Origin: Streptomyces sp. A 4/2
GTDB taxonomy: Bacteria; Actinomycetota; Actinomycetes; Streptomycetales; Streptomycetaceae
Assembly (NCBI RefSeq): GCF_940670765.1
Contig: NZ_CALNVW010000039.1
Coordinates: 122,044 to 186,043, forward strand
Reading direction: 5' to 3'
Length of the DNA stretch: 64,000 bases
Position numbers and translations under genes: made by a program. Of this stretch, positions 1 to 8,136 are shown piece by piece. The notes beneath the pieces are model-generated. The model saw only the letters and a program-made list of their open reading frames with translations. It searched no databases and had not been told where the DNA came from. Every line of letters starts with the position of its first letter. Within the stretch, counting starts at the first letter, position 1.

Positions 1-413
1 GCGAGCACCTTGTAGTGATCGTGCGGAGCGTCGAGCTGATGGTAGAGACCACCGGCGAACACCACCCCGGAGACCTGCTGCTCCAGGAGCAGCTCCACGT
101 AGTCGGACTCGGAGACTCCGCCCTTGGTCTGGGTGCAGAGCACGGGTGTCAGCCCCTGCTGGGCGAGGGCGCCGCCGACCACTTCGGCGAAGGCCGGGAA
201 GATCGGGTTCTGGAGTTCGGGGAGGACGAGACCGACCAGCCGGGCCCGCTCGCCGCGCAGCTGGGTCGGGCGCTCGTACCCGAGTACGTCGAGGGCCGAG
301 AGGACGGCCTGCCGAGTGGCCTCGGAAACACCCGGGCGGCCGTTGAGCACACGGCTGACCGTGGCCTCACTGACCCCGACCTTCTGTGCCACTTGTGCAA
401 GTCGTCGCGTCAT
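1..413 (-). CDS. LacI-family transcriptional regulator (N-terminal part, cut by window edge)
   Basis: This is the first 137 codons of a sugar-type repressor; the rest lies before base 1. The protein opens MTRRLAQVAQKVGVSEATVS, the classic LacI helix-turn-helix (about residues 5-25), followed by the hinge helix segment VLNGRPGVSEATRQAVLSAL. After it comes the start of the periplasmic-binding-like effector domain (LVGLVLPELQNPIFPAFAEV). The ATG at 411-413 is chosen because the HTH begins a few residues later, as in all family members. It is divergent from the sensor kinase gene at 502. The effector cannot be inferred from this part. Family assignment is secure; the regulon is unknown. Confidence 0.93.
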   Translation of the reverse strand, partial: MTRRLAQVAQKVGVSEATVSRVLNGRPGVSEATRQAVLSALDVLGYERPTQLRGERARLVGLVLPELQNPIFPAFAEVVGGALAQQGLTPVLCTQTKGGVSESDYVELLLEQQVSGVVFAGGLYHQLDAPHDHYKVL

Positions 414-501
414 GCGCGCAAGATTAGCGCAGGCACCGCAAACGGCTTGCGTGATCCTGGAACTTCCGGTTGGGCCCTCCAGCCCTCTACCGTTCGTGCC
501 C

Positions 502-2136
502 ATGACCACCGGACAGCCCTGGAGACTCCGCATCGGGCTGCCCCGACGTGTCTTCTCGCAAGTACTGCTGATGCAACTGGCCGTCGCGGGCGGGGTGCTC
601 GTCCTGGCCATCGGCCTCTTCCTGCGCCCCCTCAGTGCACAACTCGACGCCCAGGCCATGCGCCGCGCCCTCGCGATCGCCGAGACCACCGCCTCCCCCC
701 GGCTGGCCGAGGAACTTCTCCACACCCCACCGACGGTCGGCGGACCGGTGCAGGCCGACGCCGAACGGATCCGGAGAGCGACCCACGCCGAGTACATCGT
801 GGTCGTGGACCGGCACTCGATCCGCTGGTCGCACACCAACCGCGCCGAGATCGGCAAACCGGTCTCCACCAGCGCCAAGGAGCCGCTCTCCGGTCACGAG
901 GTCATGGAGATCGACAGCGGCACGCTCGGCCGCTCCGCCCGGGGCAAGGTCCCGCTGCGCGACACGCACGGCACGATCGTCGGCGCGGTGTCGGTCGGTA
1001 TCAGGTACGACAGCGTGCGCGCCTCGCTGCTCGCGTTGATCCCCGGCCTTCTCGCCTACGCGGGCGGGGCGCTGGCCACCGGGGCGCTGGCCGCGTACCT
1101 GATCTCCCGGCGGCTCCAGCGCCGGACGCACGATCTCGCGTTCTCCGACATCGCCGCCCTGCTCGCCGAGCGCGAGGCGATGCTCCACGGCATCCGCGAA
1201 GGCGTCGTCGCCCTGGACCGCGGGGGCAGGATACGGCTGATGAACGACGAGGCGCAGCGACTGCTGAGCCTCGGCCCGGAAGTCATCGGCCTTCCGCTCG
1301 GCGAGGCGCTGGGCGAGGGCCGTACCACCGATGTGCTGGCGGGCCGCGTCACGGGCGAGGACCTGCTGGCGGTACGCGGTCAGCGCGTCCTGATCGCCAA
1401 CCGTATGCCCACGGACGACGGGGGCGCCGTCGCCACCCTCCGCGACCGGACGGAGCTGGAGCAACTGGGACGTGAACTCGACTCCACCCGCGGGCTGATA
1501 GACGCCCTGCGCGCGCAGGACCACGAGCACGCCAACCGGATGCACACCCTGCTCGGTCTCCTCGAACTGGACATGCACGACGCGGCCACCGAGTTCATCA
1601 CCGAGGTGGTCGGCGTGCACCGCACCACCGCCGAGAAGGTCACCGAGAAGATCCACGACCCGCTGCTGGCCGCCCTGCTCGTCGGCAAGGCCACGGTCGC
1701 CGCGGAGCGCGGGGTCTCGCTGACGCTCACACCCGGCACGCTGCTGCCCGGCCGGCTGGTGGACCCGCAGGGTCTGGTGACGATCACGGGCAATCTGGTG
1801 GACAACGCCTTGGACGCGGCGTCCGGTTCGCCCGGTGCGCAGGTGGAACTCGAACTGCGCACCGAGGGGCACACGGCGGTCCTGCGGGTCCAGGACAACG
1901 GTCCGGGTATCCCCGAGGAGCAGCGCGAGCTGATCTTCACGGAGGGCTGGTCGACCAAGAAGCCGCCCGCACACGGCAAACGCGGCCTGGGGCTGCCGAT
2001 GGTGCGCAGGCTCGCCGAGCGGCAGGGCGGGACCGCACGGGTCGGCGGGGGTGCGGACGGCGGGGCGGAGTTCACCGTCGTACTCCCGGAAGCGCTGTCC
2101 GAGCGGGATCCCGAGGAGCTGGAAGGGGCCCGCTGA
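502..2136 (+). CDS. CitA/DcuS-type sensor histidine kinase
   Basis: A 544-residue membrane sensor kinase of the carboxylate-sensing class. Visible order: TM1 (about residues 20-38), an extracytoplasmic Cache-like sensor domain, TM2 (about 172-195), a PAS domain (about 210-320), a SpoOB-type dimerisation helix with the phospho-acceptor His341 in QDHEHANRMH, then a GHKL ATPase with the N box NLVDNALDAA (Asn435), a DNGPGIP G1 box and GLGLPMV G2 box. The start at 502 (ATG) puts TM1 near the N terminus; a longer reading frame upstream has no membrane or domain content. Its likely partner is the CitB/DcuR-type regulator at 5269, separated from it by a three-gene importer on the other strand. Carboxylate sensing is inferred from the family only. 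Confidence 0.92.
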   Translation: MTTGQPWRLRIGLPRRVFSQVLLMQLAVAGGVLVLAIGLFLRPLSAQLDAQAMRRALAIAETTASPRLAEELLHTPPTVGGPVQADAERIRRATHAEYIVVVDRHSIRWSHTNRAEIGKPVSTSAKEPLSGHEVMEIDSGTLGRSARGKVPLRDTHGTIVGAVSVGIRYDSVRASLLALIPGLLAYAGGALATGALAAYLISRRLQRRTHDLAFSDIAALLAEREAMLHGIREGVVALDRGGRIRLMNDEAQRLLSLGPEVIGLPLGEALGEGRTTDVLAGRVTGEDLLAVRGQRVLIANRMPTDDGGAVATLRDRTELEQLGRELDSTRGLIDALRAQDHEHANRMHTLLGLLELDMHDAATEFITEVVGVHRTTAEKVTEKIHDPLLAALLVGKATVAAERGVSLTLTPGTLLPGRLVDPQGLVTITGNLVDNALDAASGSPGAQVELELRTEGHTAVLRVQDNGPGIPEEQRELIFTEGWSTKKPPAHGKRGLGLPMVRRLAERQGGTARVGGGADGGAEFTVVLPEALSERDPEELEGAR

Positions 2137-2160
2137 CCGGGCCGTCCGGGGACGGAACGA

Positions 2161-2210
2161 CGGGGAGCGGCCTCCCCGCGCGTCCGCACGCGCGGGGAGG
2201 CCGCTCCCCG
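2161..2210. terminator. Bidirectional hairpin between sensor kinase and ABC operon
   Basis: A perfect inverted repeat: 23-base arms at 2161-2183 and 2188-2210 around the 4-base loop CCGC. It sits between two convergent genes (stops at 2136 and 2228), so it is well placed to end transcription from both sides. There is no U-tract, as is usual in Streptomyces. Confidence 0.85.
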
Positions 2211-2227
2211 TTCCGGGTGGGGTACTG

Positions 2228-3265
2228 CTACTGCGCCTTCTTCGCGAACTCCGTGGTGTACGTCTTGGACAGGTCCACCGTGGCGTTCTTGAGGTTGGGG
2301 TTGAAGGCCTTGAGGACCTTCTCGACCGTCTCCGGCCCGTTGGCGGGCATCACGCCGTCCGTCGTGAACATCGGCAGGGTCGACTTGATGGACCGGGCGT
2401 AGAGCTCCTTGCCGCCCTGCGCGTAGTCGGCCGGCATCTTCGCCGCGATCTCCTCGGGCGAGTGCGACGACATCCACTTCAGCGTCTTCACGAAGGCGTT
2501 GGCCAGCTTCTGGACCGTCGCCTTGTGTCCGTCGACCCAGTCGGCGTTCATGTACAGGCTGGACGAGGGGTAGGGGCCGCCGAGTGCGGCCTGTGAACCC
2601 TCCGGCGTACGCATGTCGATCAGGACCTTGCCGAGCTTCTGGTCCAGGATGTTCGTCACCGTCGGGTCGGTCGTCATACCGCCCTGGACCGAGCCCTGCT
2701 TCAGCGCGGCGATGAACGTCTGGCCCGCACCCACGGCGACCGGCGTGAACTCGCTGGTCTTCACACCGTTCTTGACCGCCAGGTACTTCGTGAGGAAGTC
2801 GGTGGACGAACCGAGACCGGTGACGCCCAGCTTCTTGCCCTTGAAGTCCGCGGGCCCGTTGACGTCCCCTGCGGCCTTGTTGGAGACCAGCTCGACCTCG
2901 CCGGGTGCGTGCGAGAACTGCACCACGGATTCGACGTGCTTGCCCTTGACCTGAAGATCGAGGGTGTGGTCGTAGAAACCGACCGCGCCCTGGACGTCTC
3001 CGGAGACCAGCGCGGTCTCGGCCTGTACGCCCGCGGGCTCGCTCAGCAGCGAGACGTCGAGGCCCTCGTCCTTGAAGTAGCCGAGTCGCTGGGTGAGCAT
3101 GGCCGGCATGTAGATGACCTTGTCCAGGCCACCCACCATGATCTTGACCTTGCCGGCGTTCTTGCCCTCGCCGGCCGGATCACCGCCGCAGCCGGTGAGC
3201 GCGGTCAGCGCGAGCGCGCCCGCCACTGCGACTGCCGACACCCTGCTGATGCTGCGCATGTTCAT
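2228..3265 (-). CDS. ABC transporter substrate-binding lipoprotein, NMT1/THI5-like
   Basis: A 345-residue extracellular binding protein anchored as a lipoprotein: basic N terminus, hydrophobic stretch and lipobox LTGC with Cys26. The mature part has the two-lobe fold of the NMT1/THI5/SsuA group (VYMPAMLTQRLGYFKDEGLD near the N terminus; GVTGLGSSTDFLTKYLAVKN for lobe two). Substrates in this group include sulfonates, nitrate, pyrimidine precursors and aromatic acids, and the sequence alone does not choose. It is the last gene of an ATPase-permease-binding protein operon. Three in-frame starts cluster at 3259-3268; ATG 3265 is best spaced from AGGGA. A carboxylate-type ligand would fit the flanking two-component system, but that is inference. 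Confidence 0.9.
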   Translation of the reverse strand: MNMRSISRVSAVAVAGALALTALTGCGGDPAGEGKNAGKVKIMVGGLDKVIYMPAMLTQRLGYFKDEGLDVSLLSEPAGVQAETALVSGDVQGAVGFYDHTLDLQVKGKHVESVVQFSHAPGEVELVSNKAAGDVNGPADFKGKKLGVTGLGSSTDFLTKYLAVKNGVKTSEFTPVAVGAGQTFIAALKQGSVQGGMTTDPTVTNILDQKLGKVLIDMRTPEGSQAALGGPYPSSSLYMNADWVDGHKATVQKLANAFVKTLKWMSSHSPEEIAAKMPADYAQGGKELYARSIKSTLPMFTTDGVMPANGPETVEKVLKAFNPNLKNATVDLSKTYTTEFAKKAQ

Positions 3266-3329
3266 CACGTCCCTGTGATTTGTGCCGAATTGCCAAGAAA
3301 TTACGGAGAGAAAGCCGGAAGCGCAGCCG

Positions 3330-4253
3330 TCAGCGCTCGGCGTCGGCCTCGACGGGCCGCCACTTGAACAACCGCCGTTCGGCGAAGGTGAGCAGCCCTT
3401 CGGTGATCAGCGCCACGACCGCGAGGATCGCCATCGCCGCGTACACACCGGCCGCGTTGAAGGTGTTCTGGGAGACGGAGACCAGGAGCCCGAGGCCCTT
3501 GGTGGCGCCGATGTACTCGCCGACGATCGCGCCGATGAGGGCGAAGCCGAAGCTGACATGGAGGCTCGTGAAGATCCAGGAGGTGGCCGAGGGGATGACG
3601 ACCTGGAAGGTGACCCGCCGGTTGCTGGCGCCCAGGATCCGGGCGTTGGCGACCAGGTTCCGGTTGACTTCCTTGGATCCCTGGAAGGCGTTGAAGAAGA
3701 CCGGGAAGAAGACCAGCACGACCGCCGAGGCGACCTTCGACGCCGGGCCGAGCCCGAACCAGATGAGGAAGATCGGCGCGAGCACGATGCGCGGAATGGC
3801 GTTGAGAACCTTGATGTACGGGCCGAGCACGTCGGAGAGGAAACGGATCCGGCCGAGGGTGATACCGAGGACCACACCGGCGATCACACCGATGACCCAG
3901 CCCAGCAGCGCCTCGTACATCGTGTACCAGATCTGCTCCCAGAGGGATCCCTGGGCGGTGCCGTGCAGCGACCACTGGCGGATCTGGTCCCAGATCTTCG
4001 ACGGCATCGAGAAGTTGAACGGGTCGATGATCTTGGCGCGGGCCAGGACCTCCCACAGTCCGACGATCGCGACGAGCAACAGCATCCGGCTCGCGTACAC
4101 GAGGACCCGACGGTTGCGCGCGGCGCGCTGACGCTCCTGGGTCCGTCCCGTCCGCTTGTCGAGCGCGACGGCGGTTCCGGTGGCGTCGGCAGGCGTGTCC
4201 GGGGTGGTGGTACGGGCGGCGGCGTCCGTCGCCGGCTCTGTCTCAGGCGGCAT
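3330..4253 (-). CDS. ABC transporter permease, SsuC/TauC type
   Basis: A 307-residue integral membrane permease of the binding-protein-dependent transport (BPD_transp_1) family. After a Pro/Thr-rich cytoplasmic head (about 60 residues) come about six membrane segments, starting RMLLLVAIVGLWEVLARA. The ATPase-coupling EAA loop is around NAFQGSKEVNRNLVANARIL, followed by GASNRRVTFQVVIPSATSWI. The ATG at 4253 follows GAGG with good spacing and overlaps the end of the ATPase gene by 11 bases; an upstream GTG at 4271 is possible. The overlap indicates translational coupling within the operon 5058 to 2228. Function as the membrane channel of the importer is secure; the substrate is not. Confidence 0.9.
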   Translation of the reverse strand: MPPETEPATDAAARTTTPDTPADATGTAVALDKRTGRTQERQRAARNRRVLVYASRMLLLVAIVGLWEVLARAKIIDPFNFSMPSKIWDQIRQWSLHGTAQGSLWEQIWYTMYEALLGWVIGVIAGVVLGITLGRIRFLSDVLGPYIKVLNAIPRIVLAPIFLIWFGLGPASKVASAVVLVFFPVFFNAFQGSKEVNRNLVANARILGASNRRVTFQVVIPSATSWIFTSLHVSFGFALIGAIVGEYIGATKGLGLLVSVSQNTFNAAGVYAAMAILAVVALITEGLLTFAERRLFKWRPVEADAER

Positions 4254-5058
4254 CGACGGCACCTCGCTCACGGGTGATGCGGACTTCCTCGCCGAGCGAG
4301 GACCAGATCTCCCGGTAGATCTCGACGAACCGGGGCTCCAGCCGGACCGCTTCGACCTTGCGCGGCCGGGGCAGATCGATCTCGAAGACCTGCTTGACGG
4401 TCGCCGGGCCGGCCGTCATCACGACCACCCGGTCAGCGAGCGCGATGGACTCCTCCAGGTCGTGGGTGACGAAGACGACCGAGGCGCCGGTGCCCGCCCA
4501 CAGTTCGAGCAGTTCGTCGGACATCAGCGCCCGGGTCTGCACGTCGAGCGCCGAGAACGGCTCGTCCATGAGCAGGATCTCGGGGTCGTTGACGAAGGTC
4601 GCGGCCAGCGCGACCCGCTTGCGCTGGCCGCCGGAGAGCTGGTCCGGGTAACGGTCCTCGAAGGAGGCCAGCCCCACCCGGGCCAGCCACTCCCGGGCCT
4701 TCTCCTTCGCCTCGGCCTTCGGTACGCCGCGGAAGCGCGGGCCCGCCATGACGTTGGACAGGACGGTCCGCCAGGGGAAGACCGCGTCCTGCTGGAAGAC
4801 GAATCCGACCTTGTCACCGATGCCGCGGACCGGCTCGCCGCCGACCAGCACCTCGCCCTCGGTGGGCTCCTCCAGACCGCTGACCAGGGTCAGCGTGGTG
4901 GACTTGCCGCAGCCCGTGGGGCCGACGACGGCGACGAACTCGCCCCGGCCGACGGTAAGATCCAGCTCCCGCACGGCGGTGTGCGGCACCCCCGACGGGG
5001 TGCGGAACACCTTGCTGGCGCCCCGCAGCTCAATGGCGGGGCTCTTGTCTGTGCTCAT
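4243..5058 (-). CDS. ABC transporter ATP-binding protein, SsuB/TauB type
   Basis: A 271-residue ABC ATPase and first gene of the importer operon. Walker A is GPTGCGKSTT, the Q loop lies in FVFQQDAVFPW, the signature is LSGGQRKRVALA, Walker B is ILLMDEPFSALD and the switch histidine is in FVTHDLEES. The length and the EEPTEGEV / GPRFRGV segments are typical of the nitrate/sulfonate/taurine ATPases. The ATG at 5058 is used because MSTDKSPAIELRG directly precedes the nucleotide-binding domain; the reading frame upstream runs into the divergent control region. The 210-base gap to the response regulator start (5269) carries several inverted repeats, so both genes may share regulatory sites. Confidence 0.94.
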   Translation of the reverse strand: MSTDKSPAIELRGASKVFRTPSGVPHTAVRELDLTVGRGEFVAVVGPTGCGKSTTLTLVSGLEEPTEGEVLVGGEPVRGIGDKVGFVFQQDAVFPWRTVLSNVMAGPRFRGVPKAEAKEKAREWLARVGLASFEDRYPDQLSGGQRKRVALAATFVNDPEILLMDEPFSALDVQTRALMSDELLELWAGTGASVVFVTHDLEESIALADRVVVMTAGPATVKQVFEIDLPRPRKVEAVRLEPRFVEIYREIWSSLGEEVRITRERGAVDAA

Positions 5059-5110
5059 GAAGCGGGACCGTAGATGTGGCACACACCACAGCGGCAGTCT
5101 TGTGCGCGCA

Positions 5111-5126
5111 AGGCAGTCTTCTGCCT
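5111..5126. promoter_or_regulatory. Inverted repeat AGGCAG-TCTT-CTGCCT in divergent control region
   Basis: Perfect 6-base arms (5111-5116, 5121-5126) around TCTT, 53 bases upstream of the ABC operon start. A further palindrome, GTTGCAAC, is at 5171-5178. Both are candidate operators for the importer; no binding protein can be named. Confidence 0.4.
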
Positions 5127-5187
5127 GCAAGAGACTGTTGTGCTCGTTTTGCGCGCGCTACAACTACGTGGTTGCAACAACGCCTTG

Positions 5188-5248
5188 GACCGACCGCCCA
5201 ATTGCCGGTCGGTCTTGCACCGACCGGCACACGTGGGGTGCCGACCGG
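5188..5248. promoter_or_regulatory. Repeated ACCGACCGG half-sites upstream of response regulator
   Basis: Four related half-sites sit just before the regulator gene: GACCGACCG (5188-5196), GCCGGTCGGT (5204-5213), ACCGACCGGC (5219-5228) and GCCGACCGG (5240-5248). The middle two form a perfect 10-base inverted repeat around CTTGC. The cluster ends 20 bases before the ATG at 5269, so a bound regulator would cover the promoter or start region. A hairpin in the mRNA leader is the alternative reading. Confidence 0.5.
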
Positions 5249-5268
5249 TTTCAACAGAGAGCGGCCCG

Positions 5269-5991
5269 ATGATTGATGTACTGGTGGTCGATGACGACTT
5301 CCGTGTCGCTGAGATCAACGCGGCGTACGTGGGGAAGGTTCCCGGATTCCACGTCGCCGCCCGTGCGCACAGCGCCGCCCAGGCGATGGCCACGCTGGAG
5401 CGCGAGCGGATCGACCTGGTGCTGCTCGACCACTACCTGCCGGACGAGACAGGGCTCTCGCTGGTCCGCCGTATGCGGCAGCTCGGCCACCATACCGACG
5501 TGATCATGGTGACCGCGGCCGGCGACGTGACGACCGTGCAGTCCGCCATGCGGCACGGTGCCCTGCACTACCTGGTCAAGCCGTTCACTTTTTCCGTGCT
5601 GCGCTCCCGGCTGGACAGCTACGCGGCGCTGCGCCGCACGGTGAGCCGGGTCGGCGGCAGCGGCCGGTCCGCGGGTCAGGAGCAGGTCGACCGGATCTTC
5701 AGCGCGCTGCGCACCACCGGCCCCGCCGCCTCCTCCGGGCTGCCCAGCGGGCACTCCGTGCCGACGTCCGATCTGATCCGCGAGGTACTGACGGGCGCGC
5801 ACGAACCGCTGTCGGCCCATCAGGTGGCCGCCAGAACCGGACTGAGCCGCTCCACCGCGCAGCGCTATCTGCGCCAGCTGGAACAGACCGGCCGGCTCCG
5901 GCTGACGCTCAAGTACGGCGACACGGGGCGGCCCGAGCACCGCTATGCCTGGGCCGTACCCGGATCAGACGGCCCCGGCGCCGGTCAGTGA
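5269..5991 (+). CDS. CitB/DcuR-type response regulator
   Basis: A 240-residue two-component regulator. The receiver domain starts MIDVLVVDDDFRVAE, with acidic Asp8-Asp10, phospho-acceptor Asp54 in LVLLDHYLPDE and the conserved Lys in LVKPFTF. The C-terminal half has a winged HTH of the CitB/DcuR kind (SAHQVAARTGLSRSTAQRYLRQLEQTGRL). It belongs with the SpoOB-type kinase at 502, which is the usual partner class. Between them lies the importer operon on the minus strand, which is the obvious candidate target. The ATG at 5269 starts directly at the receiver domain; a longer frame upstream has no homology-like content. Confidence 0.93.
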   Translation: MIDVLVVDDDFRVAEINAAYVGKVPGFHVAARAHSAAQAMATLERERIDLVLLDHYLPDETGLSLVRRMRQLGHHTDVIMVTAAGDVTTVQSAMRHGALHYLVKPFTFSVLRSRLDSYAALRRTVSRVGGSGRSAGQEQVDRIFSALRTTGPAASSGLPSGHSVPTSDLIREVLTGAHEPLSAHQVAARTGLSRSTAQRYLRQLEQTGRLRLTLKYGDTGRPEHRYAWAVPGSDGPGAGQ

Positions 5992-7572
5992 CCGCACCTC
6001 CGTCTCCGCGTGCCGGGCCGCGTCCGGCGGTTCGGACGAGGTGACCGTACCGATCCAGCCCGCGAGGAAGCCGAGCGGGATGGACACCAGCCCCGGGTTC
6101 TCCAGCGGGAAGAACTGGAAGTCCGCATCCGGGAAGAGCGATGTGGGGCTGCCGGAGACAACGGGCGACAGCAGCACCAGGATCACCGCGGGGATCAGCC
6201 CGCCGTACACCGACCAGACCGCGCCGCGCGTGGTGAAGTTCCGCCAGAACAGCGAGTAGAGCAGGACGGGAAGATTGGCCGATGCGGCGACGGCGAAGGC
6301 CAGACCGACCAGGAAGGCGACGTTCAGGTCCTTCGCCAGCAGACTGAGGCCGATCGCGACGGCGCCGATACCCGCCGCCGCCACGCGTGCGACAGCGACC
6401 TCACTGCGCTGGCGGGTGCTCCGGCGCTTGAGCGTCGCGTAGAGGTCGTGGGCGACGGAGGCCGACGAGGCGAGCGTGATCCCGGCGACGACGGCGAGGA
6501 TGGTGGCGAAGGCGACGGCCGCGACCACGGCGAAGAGCACGGCCCCGCCGGTGGAGCCGGATCCACCGCCGACCTCCAGCGCGAGCAGGGGTACGGCGGT
6601 GTTCCCTGCCGGATTCGACGCCCGCACCTCGTCGGAACCGACCAGTGCCGCGGCGCCGAAGCCGAGCACGATCGTCATCAGGTAGAAGCTGCCGATGAGT
6701 CCGATGGACCAGACGACCGAGCGGCGGGCGGCGCGTGCGGTGGGCACGGTGTAGAAGCGCGACAGGATGTGCGGCAGGCCGGCCGTGCCGAGGACGAGCG
6801 CGAGCCCGAGGCTGATGAAGTCGATGCGCGAGGTCCAGTCCCCGCCGTATTTCAGGCCCGGCCCCAGGAACCGCATACCGTGACCGCTGCGGTGGGCGGC
6901 GGAGTTGAGCAGCGAATTGACGTCGCCGTGGAAGCGCACCAGGACCAGCACCGTGAGCAGGATCGAACCCGCCATCAGCAGAACGGCCTTCACGATCTGG
7001 ATCCAGGTGGTCGCCCGCATGCCGCCGAGGGTCACATAGACGACCATCAGCGCCCCGACGCCGATCACCGTCCAGGCCTGGGCCGCTCCGCTGTTCCCGC
7101 CGAGCAGGAGCGAGACCAGGCTTCCGGCGCCGACCATCTGCGCGACCAGATAGAGCACGGACACGGTGACGGACGAGGATCCCACCGCGATGCGGACGGG
7201 ATGCTCACTCATCCGGGCCGCGACGACATCGGCAAGGGTGAACCTCCCGCAGTTCCGGACCAGTTCGGCCACCAGGAGCAGAACGACCAGCCAGGCGACC
7301 AGGAAGCCGACGGAGTAGAGCATGCCGTCGTAGCCGAAGAGCGCGATCAGTCCGGAGATGCCGAGGAAGGAGGCCGCCGACATGTAGTCACCCGCGATGG
7401 CGAAGCCGTTCTCCATGGGGGAGAACAGCCGTCCGCCGACATAGAACTCCTCGGCGGAACCGTGCCGGTTGCGGCTCACCCAGGTGGTGATCGCGAGCGT
7501 GACGGCGATGAAGGCGCTGAACAGCAGCAGCGCCAGAGTCTGGTGCTGTGTGGTGATCGAATGGCTGCTCAA
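5965..7572 (-). CDS. Sodium:solute symporter (acetate/monocarboxylate type)
   Basis: A 535-residue SSS-family transporter with about 13 membrane segments, from LALLLFSAFIAVTLAITTWV to LVSIPLGFLAGWIGTVTS. Features of the ActP/MctP branch are visible: GDYMSAASFLGISGLIALFG, the ARMSEHPVRIAVGS loop, GTAGLPHILSRFYTVPTARA and ASSASVAHDLYATLK. The start is a TTG at 7572, eight bases after GAGGG, and it overlaps the stop of the DUF485 gene (TTGA), which indicates coupled translation. A small DUF485 protein next to such a symporter is the standard arrangement for acetate uptake, so acetate or a similar short carboxylate is the likely substrate (inference). Confidence 0.9.
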   Translation of the reverse strand: MSSHSITTQHQTLALLLFSAFIAVTLAITTWVSRNRHGSAEEFYVGGRLFSPMENGFAIAGDYMSAASFLGISGLIALFGYDGMLYSVGFLVAWLVVLLLVAELVRNCGRFTLADVVAARMSEHPVRIAVGSSSVTVSVLYLVAQMVGAGSLVSLLLGGNSGAAQAWTVIGVGALMVVYVTLGGMRATTWIQIVKAVLLMAGSILLTVLVLVRFHGDVNSLLNSAAHRSGHGMRFLGPGLKYGGDWTSRIDFISLGLALVLGTAGLPHILSRFYTVPTARAARRSVVWSIGLIGSFYLMTIVLGFGAAALVGSDEVRASNPAGNTAVPLLALEVGGGSGSTGGAVLFAVVAAVAFATILAVVAGITLASSASVAHDLYATLKRRSTRQRSEVAVARVAAAGIGAVAIGLSLLAKDLNVAFLVGLAFAVAASANLPVLLYSLFWRNFTTRGAVWSVYGGLIPAVILVLLSPVVSGSPTSLFPDADFQFFPLENPGLVSIPLGFLAGWIGTVTSSEPPDAARHAETEVRSLTGAGAV

Positions 7573-8039
7573 CGGTTGATCCCTCGCGTCAATTCCTGTG
7601 TGTCCCAACGGAGATGGAGCGCCGCCCGGTCTCTGCGAAGCCGAGCGTGACGGGCGTAGGCCCAGGTCAGTACGAACGTGGAGAGGAACTGTCCGAGTCC
7701 CGCCACCATCGCCACGTTCACCGCTCCGGCGACCGGACGCGCCATGAACCCGGGTGCGGTCGTGGCCAGGACGACATACGCCACGTACCAGACGAAGAAG
7801 CCGCACACCGCGGGAACGACGAACCTCCGGTAGCGGCTGCGTACTTCCTGGAAGGCGGCGCTGCTCTGCACGTCCAGATAGATGTCGGCCGCACTGCGGC
7901 TGCATCCGGGGACTGCCTGCGCGGGTACGGGCGCAGGAGCGCCCGTACCGTCCAACTCGCCCCAGCCTGCGGCCAACGCGTCCTGCCAGGGGTCGTCCAA
8001 CCGCACCTCAGCGGCGTCGAGCCCGTCGTCCTTCTCCAC
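7569..8039 (-). CDS. DUF485-family membrane protein, symporter partner
   Basis: A 156-residue protein with a polar N-terminal half and two membrane segments (FVVPAVCGFFVWYVAYVVLA; VNVAMVAGLGQFLSTFVLTWAY). The motif SSAAFQEVRSRYRRFVVP before the first helix and YARHARLRRDRAA after the second match the DUF485 (YjcH-like) family, usually encoded immediately before the ActP-type symporter. The GTG at 8039 has a strong GGGAGAGGG site six bases upstream; a longer ATG start at 8084 lacks one. The family is usually about 100 residues, so the N-terminal 60 residues are an extension. Its exact role with the symporter is not established. Confidence 0.87.
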   Translation of the reverse strand: MEKDDGLDAAEVRLDDPWQDALAAGWGELDGTGAPAPVPAQAVPGCSRSAADIYLDVQSSAAFQEVRSRYRRFVVPAVCGFFVWYVAYVVLATTAPGFMARPVAGAVNVAMVAGLGQFLSTFVLTWAYARHARLRRDRAALHLRWDTQELTRGINR

Positions 8040-8136
8040 CGAACACCCTCTCCCTGTGCGCGACCGCTGCAGCCGCGTGCCCAAGGATGGGTACGTGAAG
8101 GAGTCTCCGAACCCTTATCGCCCCCTCTTCACCCCA

